A DNA stretch of 64,000 nucleotides from Firmicutes bacterium HGW-Firmicutes-1 (GCA_002841625.1 PHAG01000008.1:1-64000); one strand, 5' to 3'. Shown: positions 36,845 to 46,805, counted from the first letter of the stretch. Program-made: numbers and translations. Notes: a model not told the origin generated them from the sequence alone.

Positions 36845-39800
36845 ATGAGAAGGAAAATTGCTATTTTTATAACTTTAATGATTCTATTAACGAGCTTACC
36901 TGTGAATTCCTTTGGTAGTAGCAATATTATTAATGATTGGAATCAGGATACAGATTATGGAACAAATCCTACGGTAAAGACTTTTGTAACCTTTGAAAAC
37001 AATAGCATCATTGATATGGTTAGAGTTTATCATAAAAATCCAAAAGGAAATATTTCTATTACTTTAAAAAACAGTACGAATACCTATACAATTAATAACC
37101 TTATAAATACTGAATCTTTTGGTGGTAGCAAGGAATATAAAATATATAGAGTGGATAATCCATATACCTATGTGAAGGCTGGAACTTATGAGGTTATTTC
37201 CTCAGAACCAAGTACTTGGATACATAATAGTGCAACAGGAAGAAGAGGCTTTTTAGTTATAAATGCGAGCGCAATTTATATTTCAGATGCATCTGATATT
37301 GAAGGAATCATAAGCATTGAAGATGAAGATCCAATGATTATTGAACCAGAAGCTGAAACTCCAATTATTGTAAAACCAGAAGTGAAAGCTCCAAGTTCAA
37401 AGGACGATAGTGCAGTCGTATTTTTAAAAATTGGCAATCCTTCCATGTATATAAATCAAGTTGAAAAAGAAATTGATCCGGGAAGGAATACCGTGCCAAC
37501 GTTAAAAGACGGTAGAACGCTTCTTCCAATTAAAGCTTTAATTGAAGGTTTAGGTGGAACGGTAGAGTGGTATGGAAATGAAAGAAAGGTTTCAATTAAG
37601 TTGAACAATAATCATATTGAAACTTGGATTGGAAGTAAGACGTATAAAATCAATGGTGTTAGCAAAACAATGGATGTAGCACCAGTAATCATTAATTCAA
37701 GAACTATGGTTCCGTTAAGATTTGTTGCACAAAACCTCAATGCAACGGTTCATTGGGAAGGAACCCAAAAAGTTGTAATGGTTGCCTATTACGGCTCAAC
37801 AGCAACCGTTCAAACGATCAATGCAGATAACAATTCCTATTACATTGGAGATATTAGTAAGGCATATCTGATTAATTACGAAGACAAGGTAAATGTATAT
37901 ATTCCAAAGAATACATTAAGCAAGCCAGATGAAATTACAATTACACCACTCAGCTTAAAGGGAGTAGATACTTCAATCGCAAAGGTATTGTATTCCTATG
38001 ATATATCAATTGGGAATCAACATGAGTTTAAGAATGATTTAACCATTAGATTTCCATATGATAAAAGCAAAATGGATAAAAATTATTCGGATGAGCTTCA
38101 ATTATTTGCTGTAACGCATAATGAAACCACTAAGAAACTTGAAAATGTTCCATTTGAGGTTGTTTCCTCAACAGGACTATTTTTCATTGAAACAAATCAC
38201 TTATCAGCAAAAACTGTTTTTACAATGGATACGAAGGGACAGTACTTTGTAACTACTGTACAAAATAATAACTTAACTAAGACGGATAAGCCAGAAGATA
38301 GCAGTGGTTATTTTCAATCCTTTGTTACAGCACTCAATGAGAATGTAATTACCCCTATCAGCAATCAAGTTGCAAAGACTACGAAACCTGCAGTTGATTT
38401 CGTTACAGATTTTATTGATTCAACACTGTCTGCAACAAGGGGTTGGACTACGGCAATCAAATTAGGGCTAAACCAGCAAGATTATATTATTTATGTAGCT
38501 GGTAAGTTTGCAATTGTGTATGATGATGATACCGATTACGAGGATATTGAAGATGCTTTTGGGTATTTGAAAAAAAACTATGCGAACTACGTTTCTAGCT
38601 TTGGCAGTTCCTTAATCGATAATCCAACTTATGCACAGGTATTAAATTATAAAAAAGATGGAGAAGTAATTAGTGTTCCTGAAAATAAAATATCTAAAGT
38701 TGTTCCAGATCCAATAAAAGACTTAGCCTATGCGTTAAATGAATATGAAAAACGTTTAGCTGCTATAGGAATAGAAGTAAAAAGTTCTACAGAAGGGTAT
38801 GTCCCTATTTATGTGCTTCCAACCTATAGGCAAGCTTTTGATGAAACAGTAAATGCCATATATTCAGGTATGCATATTAGTGAAGCTTCCTATTCTTGTA
38901 CTGAAACCATCGTTCAAAATGTTACCCATGAATTATTTCATTATATTCAATATAATAAATATTACGGGAAGAATAATCTAGCAAGTGCTTTGGCGAGTAT
39001 GGCTGGGAATGATTGGATTAATGAGGCGACTGCGGAATATGTATCAGTAGTGAAAGGCTTAAATAAAAGTTTAATCAAAAATCCAAATAATCGGAACATG
39101 AAAGATGCTTTTTATTCTGAAGAAATATCAAAATCATCTGACCCACATTACTACCAATCTGCTTATTTTATCGAGTATCTGGTAGATAAAGAAGGATTGA
39201 ATCTCAATGATTTTATGACTTTTTATGCGAAACAATCCAATACAACTCAATCTTTGTATCCAGAAGAAATCATTCAAGACTATTTTGCAGAAGAACTCCG
39301 AAATGAAGATGATACAACAGATTTATATGCAAAGTTTCTTGCATATATGCTGCTTACGAATGAGGGACCAAACAAAACGAGTGAAATACATAAAACAAAA
39401 ATTAATCAAGCAACAGAATCTCTTTTCGTTGCTACGAAAAACAAATGGGAGCAGTCCTTGGCTTCTGCTGCATATACGCCGAAAATATTAGCAGTTGAAT
39501 TGCCAAAGGCAGGTGCATATTCATCAACCTATATGGCAACCGTTCCTTGCTCAAAGAATCAAGTGATTTATGTGTATTCCTTAGATAATAATAAAAAGGT
39601 AGTAAATCCAGTTCCAATCAAAGTATTTAAAGGCTACAGTGACAATAACTTATCTATTACAGTGCCTGCCAATACGACAAAAACGATATATTTTATTTCC
39701 ATATCTAGTGAAGAAGTTAGCCCACTCAACAAAATTTTAATGATGGAAAGCGAAAACATTACGACAGTGAAGCAAGAGCTTTATGTGGAAAGAGGCATGA

Positions 39801-40129
39801 TTACTGATCCAGATACAAATGAGTCTTATGAAGGCGTTGTATATTGTGAGGGCAATGTAGAATTAGAGTTAGAAGGTTTTGATAGTGTAAAAAACTTAGT
39901 ATACGAATGGAATTTGGGAGATGGTAATACGACTACAACCAATAATAACAAGCTTAGCTATACGTATAAGGATTTGACGGAAGCCTATAGAAAGAGCTTG
40001 AGTAACCCATTTCTACAAGTAGGATTTTATGATGTATCAGTAACGGTTTATAGACGTGTAGATGGTGATCTTGAGTACTGGTTTACTGCACTTGGAGCTG
40101 TAAATCTTTCGGGATTTTCTTTACAATAA
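36845..40129 (+). CDS. Secreted protein with copper-amine-oxidase-N-like stalk, HExxH metallopeptidase-like and PKD-like domains
   Basis: A 1094-residue exported protein. The signal peptide spans about 1-24. Residues about 195-320 match the stalk domain often called copper amine oxidase N-terminal-like: GRTLLPIKALIEGLGGTVEW and SRTMVPLRFVAQNLNATVHW. A linker has acidic repeats. Near the middle, HELFH (695-699) is followed by Glu727 in WINEATAEY, the spacing of a gluzincin-type zinc site (HExxH plus downstream Glu). A PKD-like segment (about 1030-1080) has GDGNTTT and YTYKD. It is probably a cell-wall-associated metallopeptidase. It lies in the LemA cluster after lemA. Confidence 0.82.
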   Translation: MRRKIAIFITLMILLTSLPVNSFGSSNIINDWNQDTDYGTNPTVKTFVTFENNSIIDMVRVYHKNPKGNISITLKNSTNTYTINNLINTESFGGSKEYKIYRVDNPYTYVKAGTYEVISSEPSTWIHNSATGRRGFLVINASAIYISDASDIEGIISIEDEDPMIIEPEAETPIIVKPEVKAPSSKDDSAVVFLKIGNPSMYINQVEKEIDPGRNTVPTLKDGRTLLPIKALIEGLGGTVEWYGNERKVSIKLNNNHIETWIGSKTYKINGVSKTMDVAPVIINSRTMVPLRFVAQNLNATVHWEGTQKVVMVAYYGSTATVQTINADNNSYYIGDISKAYLINYEDKVNVYIPKNTLSKPDEITITPLSLKGVDTSIAKVLYSYDISIGNQHEFKNDLTIRFPYDKSKMDKNYSDELQLFAVTHNETTKKLENVPFEVVSSTGLFFIETNHLSAKTVFTMDTKGQYFVTTVQNNNLTKTDKPEDSSGYFQSFVTALNENVITPISNQVAKTTKPAVDFVTDFIDSTLSATRGWTTAIKLGLNQQDYIIYVAGKFAIVYDDDTDYEDIEDAFGYLKKNYANYVSSFGSSLIDNPTYAQVLNYKKDGEVISVPENKISKVVPDPIKDLAYALNEYEKRLAAIGIEVKSSTEGYVPIYVLPTYRQAFDETVNAIYSGMHISEASYSCTETIVQNVTHELFHYIQYNKYYGKNNLASALASMAGNDWINEATAEYVSVVKGLNKSLIKNPNNRNMKDAFYSEEISKSSDPHYYQSAYFIEYLVDKEGLNLNDFMTFYAKQSNTTQSLYPEEIIQDYFAEELRNEDDTTDLYAKFLAYMLLTNEGPNKTSEIHKTKINQATESLFVATKNKWEQSLASAAYTPKILAVELPKAGAYSSTYMATVPCSKNQVIYVYSLDNNKKVVNPVPIKVFKGYSDNNLSITVPANTTKTIYFISISSEEVSPLNKILMMESENITTVKQELYVERGMITDPDTNESYEGVVYCEGNVELELEGFDSVKNLVYEWNLGDGNTTTTNNNKLSYTYKDLTEAYRKSLSNPFLQVGFYDVSVTVYRRVDGDLEYWFTALGAVNLSGFSLQ

Positions 40130-40158
40130 GTATTTATTGAGGTAATAAAGGAGCAAAA

Positions 40159-40878
40159 ATGAAAAATACACAAATAAATGCATTGATTTCCTGCGTTATC
40201 ATATTCATTAGTTCAATTGTTACAACCATAATAGCCATGGATCATGGCTATTATGGAATCGTTCTTTTAAGCGTATTTTTAGCGATATCTAGTTTTGTCA
40301 TATTTTTTCTTTTTGCAGGAAGAGCTAGTTGTATGGGTAAAATGCTCAATGGCAGTGAATTGATTGCATCGTGGCAATACTCAGATATAGAGACAATTAA
40401 AAATATCAAAGAAATGAAGGAAGAAAACAAAGGGTTGTTTGTTATGGCTTTTCCCTTTTTTTCTCTTGTAATGATTATCGTAGCAGTAACTGTAGGGGTT
40501 GCATCTGAGAATATAGCTACAGGGCTATTCATTTCTCTCATTGTAATAATAATCAATATTTTATTTTTTAAATTTATTATGGTAATCGACATCAAAGAAA
40601 AAGAAATAAAGATGACAGCTTCAAATGACAATAAGAGGTATGTATATATTTCTCAATCAGGAATATATGCTCACGGAATGTTAAATGTATGGAAGGGATG
40701 GGGATCAAGCTTGAAGTCGGTTCATTATGACAAAACAACTCAAACCTTAGACTTTATATATTCATACCTTAGGCCCTATGGTTTTGGAAGGTATACTGTC
40801 AACGTGAAAGTGCAAGATGATAAATTATATGTAATAGATGACTTAAGAAATGCTTTTTTGACTTATTGGCAAGAATAG
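40159..40878 (+). CDS. Four-TM membrane protein of unknown function
   Basis: A 239-residue protein. Two helices lie near 8-55 and two near 92-140. A C-terminal beta-rich region (about 140-235) follows, with KEIKMT, GIYAHGMLNVWKGWGSSL and TLDFIYSY, which resembles a bacterial PH-like or YcxB-type tail. I do not assign a family. It is the last gene of the LemA cluster, 29 bases after the HExxH gene, with RBS AAAGGAG. A weak terminator follows. Confidence 0.75.
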   Translation: MKNTQINALISCVIIFISSIVTTIIAMDHGYYGIVLLSVFLAISSFVIFFLFAGRASCMGKMLNGSELIASWQYSDIETIKNIKEMKEENKGLFVMAFPFFSLVMIIVAVTVGVASENIATGLFISLIVIIINILFFKFIMVIDIKEKEIKMTASNDNKRYVYISQSGIYAHGMLNVWKGWGSSLKSVHYDKTTQTLDFIYSYLRPYGFGRYTVNVKVQDDKLYVIDDLRNAFLTYWQE

Positions 40879-40925
40879 GAGTTAAGCTACATAAAAAACA
40901 TCAGATTTTGTTTGAAAATGTTAAG

Positions 40926-40953
40926 AAAAAAGCTTGATTTTATATGCTTTTTG
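40926..40953 (+). terminator. Weak terminator of LemA cluster
   Basis: AAAAAGC and GCTTTTT form a 7-pair stem around a 12-base loop, followed by a short T tract. Confidence 0.45.
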
Positions 40954-41018
40954 TATTAAAATGCAGAAGTAGTACTTTGCATAAATTTGCTTTACTACCA
41001 ATTTTAATAAAACAAATA

Positions 41019-41092
41019 ATACTCGTATAAATTTGAAAATATGGTTCAAATGTTTCTACAAACTACCTCAAATAGTTATAGGCTACGAGTTC
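41019..41092 (+). promoter_or_regulatory. Guanine riboswitch aptamer
   Basis: P1 is ACTCGTA/TACGAGT (41021-41027 and 41084-41090). P2 is ATTTGAA/TTCAAAT around AATATGG, P3 is AACTA/TAGTT, and the invariant GTTTCTAC joins P2 and P3. The J3/1 base in GGCTACGAG is a C at the discriminator position, which reads guanine (or hypoxanthine) rather than adenine. It precedes xpt, the classical target. Confidence 0.92.
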
Positions 41093-41172
41093 AAGCAAAA
41101 TTTGTATACTTTATTTTAGTGTCCTTTCGTAATTTGAAAGGGGTTTCTATTTATTGGTACTAGTTTTGTTAG

Positions 41173-41197
41173 AACTCTGCTTGCGCAGAGTTTTTTT
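41173..41197 (+). terminator. Riboswitch-controlled terminator
   Basis: AACTCTGC pairs with GCAGAGTT over TTGC and is followed by seven T residues. The P1 3' strand GAGTTC (41087-41092) can instead pair with GAACTC (41172-41177), giving the antiterminator. Guanine binding should therefore switch transcription off. Confidence 0.88.
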
Positions 41198-41233
41198 ATT
41201 GACAGGAAAGTATTGCATAAGGGAGAAATATTA

Positions 41234-41806
41234 ATGGAGTCTTTGAAAAAGAGAATACTAGAAGAAGGAAGAGTCGTATCAGAAGAAGTTCTTAAGGTTG
41301 ATTCCTTCTTAAACCATCAGCTTGATATCGAACTATTTGAAGAAATTGGACAAGAGTTCTATAGAAGATTTGCTGATAAAAACATTACAAGGATACTTAC
41401 TATCGAAGCATCAGGTATAGCAATAGCATCTATTGCTGCACTTTATTTCAAAGTTCCAGTTGTATTTGCAAAAAAGAGTGAATCTAGAAATCTTGATGCA
41501 GACACGTACAAAAGTCAGGTGTACTCTTTTACAAAGCAAAAAACCTACGATATTCAAGTCTCTAAACGTTATATTCATGAAGGAGATAGAGTGTTGATTT
41601 TGGATGACTTTTTGGCAAACGGGAAAGCTGCACTAGCTTTAACCGATATTGTACAACAAGCCGGTGCAACAGTTGAAGGCATAGGTATTGTTATTGAAAA
41701 AGGCTTCCAAGCTGGAGGTAAATTGTTAAGGGAACAAAATGTACAACTCGAATCATTAGTAATTGTTGATCGTTTTATAAACGGTCAAGTCACCTTTATG
41801 AACTAA
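41234..41806 (+). CDS. xpt: Xanthine phosphoribosyltransferase
   Basis: A 190-residue type I phosphoribosyltransferase that converts xanthine and PRPP to XMP. The PRPP loop is VLILDDFLANGKAA (about 118-131). The N-terminal ILEEGRVVSEEVLKVDSFLNHQ is typical of Xpt. GGGAG (41221-41225) selects ATG 41234; the frame extends upstream to a TTG without a site. It is governed by the guanine riboswitch. A nucleoside-type ABC transporter follows, so the unit appears devoted to purine salvage. Confidence 0.95.
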   Translation: MESLKKRILEEGRVVSEEVLKVDSFLNHQLDIELFEEIGQEFYRRFADKNITRILTIEASGIAIASIAALYFKVPVVFAKKSESRNLDADTYKSQVYSFTKQKTYDIQVSKRYIHEGDRVLILDDFLANGKAALALTDIVQQAGATVEGIGIVIEKGFQAGGKLLREQNVQLESLVIVDRFINGQVTFMN

Positions 41807-41883
41807 CTAACCCATTAACCCGACCTTAGCTCACTGATAAATGAGATAAGGATCCAAATCTTTCAATTTTCAGGAGGGAAACA

Positions 41884-43020
41884 ATGAAAAAACTAATTTC
41901 GTTATTATTGGCGCTTACCTTAATGGTATCACTAGCTGGATGTGGTAAAAAAGTAGAAACAGAAGAACCAAAAGAAACACCAGAGGCAAATGAAGGAACA
42001 GAAGCTACAACAATTGCAGCAGAAGATATGATAGTAGGCTTTATCTATGTTGGACCAATTGGTGATGGTGGATATACTTTTGCACATGATCAAGGAAGAT
42101 TATATTTAGAAGAACAACTAGGTGTTAAAACAATATATAAAGAGTCTGTACCAGAAACGCAAGAAGTTGAACAAGAAATTAGAAACATGATTGACCAAGG
42201 TGCTAAAGCAATTTTTGCAACAAGCTTTGGTTACATGGAATATGTTGAAAAAATTTCAAAAGAATATCCAGAAGTAAAGTTTTTCCATTGTTCAGGGTAT
42301 TTATCTACAGATAATATGGCAAACTATTTTGGTAGAATATATCAAACTAGATACTTATCAGGTATCGTTGCTGGTTTAAAAACAGAAACGAACCAAATCG
42401 GATATGTAGCTGCATTCCCAATTCCAGAAGTTGTTCGTGGTATCAATGCATTTACATTAGGAGCACAATCTGTTAACCCTGATGTTGTTGTTAAAGTAAC
42501 CTGGACATCAACTTGGTATGATCCTGCTAAAGAAAAAGAAGCTGCAATTGCATTATTAGATGGTGGCGTAGATATTATTGCACAACATCAAGATACAACA
42601 GGACCACAACAAGCTGCGGAAGAAAGAGGCGCTTTTTCAATCGGTTATAACACTGATATGAGTGCAATGGCACCAAAAGCATACATGACAGCTCCAATTT
42701 GGAACTGGGGACCATACTACGCGGCTCAAACGCAAGCAGTTATGGATGGAACCTTTGCTTCTCATGCATATTGGGAAGGTATGTCAGAAGATATCGTACG
42801 TTTAGCACCACTTACAGCCAATGCACCTGAAGGCGCGCAAGCAGCAGTAGATGCAGCTACAGCACAAATTCTTGATGGAACAGAATACATTTTTGAAGGA
42901 CCAATTTACGACCAAGCTGGCGAAATAAAAGTAGCTGAAGGCGTTAAGATGACAGATCAAGAAATGTTAAGTTTTGATTGGTTTGTTAAAGGCGTAGAAG
43001 GAAAAATAGAAAAACAATAG
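41884..43020 (+). CDS. BMP-family nucleoside ABC transporter substrate-binding lipoprotein
   Basis: A 378-residue lipoprotein with lipobox LAGC, so Cys20 is the lipidated residue. An acidic Thr/Glu linker follows. The basic-membrane-protein (PnrA/BmpA) fold follows, with VGFIYVGPIGDGGYTFAHDQG and IFATSFGYMEY. Family members bind purine and pyrimidine nucleosides outside the cell. Codon use is smooth, suggesting high expression. The RBS is AGGAGG. It forms an operon with the ATPase and two permeases, downstream of the riboswitch-controlled xpt. Confidence 0.94.
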   Translation: MKKLISLLLALTLMVSLAGCGKKVETEEPKETPEANEGTEATTIAAEDMIVGFIYVGPIGDGGYTFAHDQGRLYLEEQLGVKTIYKESVPETQEVEQEIRNMIDQGAKAIFATSFGYMEYVEKISKEYPEVKFFHCSGYLSTDNMANYFGRIYQTRYLSGIVAGLKTETNQIGYVAAFPIPEVVRGINAFTLGAQSVNPDVVVKVTWTSTWYDPAKEKEAAIALLDGGVDIIAQHQDTTGPQQAAEERGAFSIGYNTDMSAMAPKAYMTAPIWNWGPYYAAQTQAVMDGTFASHAYWEGMSEDIVRLAPLTANAPEGAQAAVDAATAQILDGTEYIFEGPIYDQAGEIKVAEGVKMTDQEMLSFDWFVKGVEGKIEKQ

Positions 43021-43032
43021 GAGTTTTGCCAT

Positions 43033-44559
43033 ATGAATCAAAATGTTTTTGTAAAAATGGAAGATATATGCAAAACCTTTGGTACAGTTAAGGCAAATGA
43101 TCATATTAATTTTGAAGTAAATAAAGGTGAGATTCATGCACTTCTAGGTGAAAATGGTGCAGGGAAAAGCACATTAATGAACATGCTGTCAGGTATTTAT
43201 AAACCTGACAGCGGTTCTATTTATATCCATGGGAACGAAGTGAAGATCAACTCGCCTAAGGATTCTATTCAAAAAGGCATTGGTATGATTCATCAGCATT
43301 ATAAATTGGTAGAGGTTCAAACAGCAAAAGAAAATGTAATCATGGGACAAAGTGGTAATTTTTTTACAAATGATAAAAAATTAACGGAGCAAATTAAAAA
43401 GATTGCTGAACAATTTGGATTAGCGGTAGATCCAAATAAAAAAATATATGACATGTCCATTGGTGAAAAACAAGCTGTTGAAATTCTCAAGGTATTGTAT
43501 CAAGGTGCAGATATTTTAATTATGGATGAACCTACTGCAGTGCTTACCCCTCAAGAAACAAAAAAGCTATTTAAAATTATTAGGAATATGGCTAAAGAAG
43601 GGTGTGCAATTATTATCATTACCCATAAGCTTCATGAGGTTATGGAGGTTTCTGATAGAGTAACGGTTCTAAGAAAAGGAACTACAGTTGGAACATTGAA
43701 TACAAAGGAGACTTCACCAAAAGCACTTACAGATTTAATGGTAGGTAAAGCAGTGGATTTATCCATAGAACGTCCTTTAGTACAAAGAGGACATGCAGTT
43801 CTTAAAATCAAAGACTTAGAAGCAACAGACATTGATCGGGTTAGAGTACTCAAAGCCTTGACCTTTGATTTGTATGCTGGTGAAATATTAGGTGTTGCAG
43901 GTGTTGCTGGAAGTGGTCAAAAGGAACTATGCGAAAGCATAGCAGGACTTTATCCTATTGATAGTGGTGAAATTCTTTATGAAGAAGAAAATCTTGTCGG
44001 AAAGTCACCGCGGGATATTATTAAAAAGGGTATCAGCATGAGCTTTATTCCAGAAGATCGACTAGGGATGGGTCTTGTTGCATCCATGGATATGGTGGAT
44101 AATTTCTTGTTAAAGGAGCACCATAATCAAAAAGGGCTCTTTATTAAACGCAAGCCAATTATGAAAAAATGCGTAGAGATGATTGAAAGACTTGAGATTA
44201 AAACTCCGGGTATTCATCATCCAGTGAAGCAACTATCTGGTGGGAATATTCAAAAGGTATTGATTGGTCGTGAAATAGAAACAAACCCACATGTATTGAT
44301 AACCGCCTATGCAGTTCGTGGATTAGATATAGGTGCATCACATACAATATATGATTTAATCAATGAGCAAAAGCAGAAAGAAGTTGCCATTCTTTTTATT
44401 GGAGAAGATTTGGACGTTCTTTTAGAGCTGTGTGATAGAATCATGGTCCTTTGTGATGGAGAAATCACAGGAATTGTATCTGCCAAAGATGTGACAAAAG
44501 AACAGCTTGGTTTCATGATGGCTGGAGAAAAGGGCCCAATGGAGGTGGATATCATATGA
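43033..44559 (+). CDS. Nucleoside/sugar ABC transporter ATP-binding protein (two NBDs)
   Basis: A 508-residue protein with two fused nucleotide-binding domains. The first has Walker A GENGAGKST (39-47), signature MSIGEKQ and Walker B ILIMDEP. The second has a degenerate Walker A (GVAGSGQKE), signature LSGGNIQK and a Walker B region replaced by VLITAYAVRGLDIG. This asymmetry is normal for the BMP/ribose-type ATPases. It energises nucleoside uptake through the two permeases that follow. It overlaps the next gene by 4 bases. Confidence 0.94.
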   Translation: MNQNVFVKMEDICKTFGTVKANDHINFEVNKGEIHALLGENGAGKSTLMNMLSGIYKPDSGSIYIHGNEVKINSPKDSIQKGIGMIHQHYKLVEVQTAKENVIMGQSGNFFTNDKKLTEQIKKIAEQFGLAVDPNKKIYDMSIGEKQAVEILKVLYQGADILIMDEPTAVLTPQETKKLFKIIRNMAKEGCAIIIITHKLHEVMEVSDRVTVLRKGTTVGTLNTKETSPKALTDLMVGKAVDLSIERPLVQRGHAVLKIKDLEATDIDRVRVLKALTFDLYAGEILGVAGVAGSGQKELCESIAGLYPIDSGEILYEEENLVGKSPRDIIKKGISMSFIPEDRLGMGLVASMDMVDNFLLKEHHNQKGLFIKRKPIMKKCVEMIERLEIKTPGIHHPVKQLSGGNIQKVLIGREIETNPHVLITAYAVRGLDIGASHTIYDLINEQKQKEVAILFIGEDLDVLLELCDRIMVLCDGEITGIVSAKDVTKEQLGFMMAGEKGPMEVDII

Positions 44560-45629
44560 GGATGACAAAAAGAACGGATATGACGACTAAGAAAGCTGTA
44601 TTTATTAGAACGTCAGCGATCATATTATCTCTTATTGTTTCTGCAGTATTTATTTTACTGTTAGGTCACAATCCGATTGATGTTTACTTATCAATGATAG
44701 AGGGAGCTTTTGGTTCTGCATATAGAATAAAAGATACGCTTACAATATCTATTCCTCTGATCGTAACATCTGTAGGTATTTTAATTGCTTTTAAGATGAA
44801 GTTTTGGAATATCGGAGCAGAAGGTCAAATATTGATGGGTGCATTTGTAGCAAGCTTCATTGCCCTCAACTTTTTAGAGCTACCTAAGTTATTGTTATTA
44901 CCCTTTATGTTTGTAGGGGGATTTATTGGAGGAGGCCTATGGGCACTTATCCCTGCGCTTCTAAAGGTACGCTTTGACACGAACGAGACGATTATTACGT
45001 TAATGATGAATTATATAGCAATCAAATGGATTACTTATTTACAATATGGACCCTGGAGAGATCCAAAGTCTATGGGATTTCCTAAAATAGCAAATTTTAC
45101 GGATAATGCCATTCTACCTAAGGTATTTGGCATTCATATTGGTTGGATCATTGCGATTGTGATTGTAATTATTGTAGCTATTTTTATGAATCGTACGAAG
45201 AGAGGCTATGAAATAGCTGTAGTTGGTGAAAGCATCGATACTGCAAGATATGCAGGAATGAATGTAAAGAAGATTATTGTTACTTCACTTTTTATTAGTG
45301 GAGGCATCTGTGGAATTGTTGGTATGATGGAGGCTTCAGCAGTTAATCAAACGTTAACCTCTCAATTATCAGCAGGGTATGGATATACAGCAATTATTAC
45401 AACTTGGCTTTCAGGCTTAAAATCTGTGATTATAATACCTGTATCTATCCTTTTTGCGGGGATGATTAAAGGCGGTAGCTTTATCCAAACGGCGTATCAA
45501 ATTCCGCAATCTGCTGCAGAGGTTCTACAAAGTATGATTTTATTTTTTGTAATTGGTAGTGAGTTCTTTATTCAGTATAAAATTGTATTTTCAAGAATGA
45601 TGAATAAATCAGTGAAGGAGGCTAAATAA
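44556..45629 (+). CDS. Nucleoside ABC transporter permease 1
   Basis: A 357-residue permease of the BPD_transp_2 (branched-chain/ribose) type with about eight to ten helices. It carries the family block FKMKFWNIGAEGQILMGAF near residues 78-96, and RYAGMNVKKI in the cytoplasmic coupling region. GGAGGTGG precedes the start, which overlaps the ATPase stop (ATGA). Its stop overlaps the second permease start (TAATG). Confidence 0.93.
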   Translation: MRMTKRTDMTTKKAVFIRTSAIILSLIVSAVFILLLGHNPIDVYLSMIEGAFGSAYRIKDTLTISIPLIVTSVGILIAFKMKFWNIGAEGQILMGAFVASFIALNFLELPKLLLLPFMFVGGFIGGGLWALIPALLKVRFDTNETIITLMMNYIAIKWITYLQYGPWRDPKSMGFPKIANFTDNAILPKVFGIHIGWIIAIVIVIIVAIFMNRTKRGYEIAVVGESIDTARYAGMNVKKIIVTSLFISGGICGIVGMMEASAVNQTLTSQLSAGYGYTAIITTWLSGLKSVIIIPVSILFAGMIKGGSFIQTAYQIPQSAAEVLQSMILFFVIGSEFFIQYKIVFSRMMNKSVKEAK

Positions 45630-46615
45630 TGAAAAAATCCTATTTATGGGTTGCAACGATTGGACTCTTACTGATCTTTATTCAGATTTTTATGGGCACC
45701 TCTTTTTTAGTAGCTGTAATTATTGCAGGAACCCCATTATTATTTGCAACCTTAGGTGAACTCATCACTGAGAAAGCTGGTAACCTCAACCTTGGTGTTG
45801 AAGGTATGATGTTAATAGGTGCAGTAGCCGGTTTTGGCGCTGGGTTTATTACAAAAAACCCTGTTATGGCTATTGTTGGCGCTGTAATAGCAGGCGCATT
45901 GTCAGCTCTTATTTATGGATTTTTGACAATTACACTTAGAGCCAATCAAGTTGTCTCCGGTTTAGCGTTAACCATTTTTGGAGCAGGATTATCGAGCTAT
46001 TTAGGAACTAATTTTATAGGTCAGAAAATGCCTGAGAACATCATTACATTTTATGAGCCAATTAAAATACCATTGCTAAATAAAATACCAGTACTCGGAC
46101 AAATGTTTTTTTCACAAGATATTTTTGTTTACTTAGGCTATATCATGGCGATCGTTCTTGGGATATACTTATATCATACGAGAACTGGTCTAAATCTACG
46201 AGCAGTCGGTGAAAACCCTTCTGCTGCAGATTCATCCGGGATTAACATAAATTTATATAAATACATTCATATCCTTATTGGAGGAGCATTGTGTGGACTT
46301 GGTGGAGCTTATTTAGCAGTAGTTGAAGTGCCTCAATGGCAAGAAAACATTACAGCTGGACGAGGCTGGATTGCTATTGCTCTGGTTATTTTCTGCAAAT
46401 GGAATCCATATAAAGCAACAATTGGTGCCTACTTATTTGGTGGCTTAAGCATCATTGGATTTAGGTTACAGCACTTAAACATTTCGCAGAACTTACTTGA
46501 CATGCTGCCATACCTAATTACAATTATCGTACTAGTTATTAGCTCGATGAAAAAATCAAAAGAAAACTCCCCACCAAAAGGACTAAGTATTCCATATTTT
46601 AGAGAAGAACGATAA
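45629..46615 (+). CDS. Nucleoside ABC transporter permease 2
   Basis: A 328-residue permease, paralogous to the preceding one. It has ITEKAGNLNLGVEGMMLIGA and the coupling segment LRAVGENPSAADSSGIN. The two permeases should form the heterodimeric channel of the nucleoside importer. It is the last gene of the unit. The terminator at 46639 follows. Confidence 0.93.
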   Translation: MKKSYLWVATIGLLLIFIQIFMGTSFLVAVIIAGTPLLFATLGELITEKAGNLNLGVEGMMLIGAVAGFGAGFITKNPVMAIVGAVIAGALSALIYGFLTITLRANQVVSGLALTIFGAGLSSYLGTNFIGQKMPENIITFYEPIKIPLLNKIPVLGQMFFSQDIFVYLGYIMAIVLGIYLYHTRTGLNLRAVGENPSAADSSGININLYKYIHILIGGALCGLGGAYLAVVEVPQWQENITAGRGWIAIALVIFCKWNPYKATIGAYLFGGLSIIGFRLQHLNISQNLLDMLPYLITIIVLVISSMKKSKENSPPKGLSIPYFREER

Positions 46616-46638
46616 CGATAAGATAAACAAATAAAAAC

Positions 46639-46677
46639 AAAAAGAAAACATCTTACTAAAAGTTGTTTTCTTTTTTT
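46639..46677 (+). terminator. Terminator of nucleoside transporter operon
   Basis: AAAGAAAACA pairs with TGTTTTCTTT around a loop of about ten bases and is followed by seven T residues. Confidence 0.85.
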
Positions 46678-46805
46678 AGTTTCTTATATAAGAGAAGTCT
46701 TAAGCTGCTCCAGTTCGATTTGGAGACAACCAATTGAGAAAAACAAAGAAAAACAGAGCATACTTAAGAAATAAATAGATAATATAAATTAATTCCGAAT
46801 AATTG

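Noticed and set aside
39225-39491. A plus-strand frame inside the HExxH gene
   Set aside because: It is a shadow of the large gene, whose protein reads continuously through the region.
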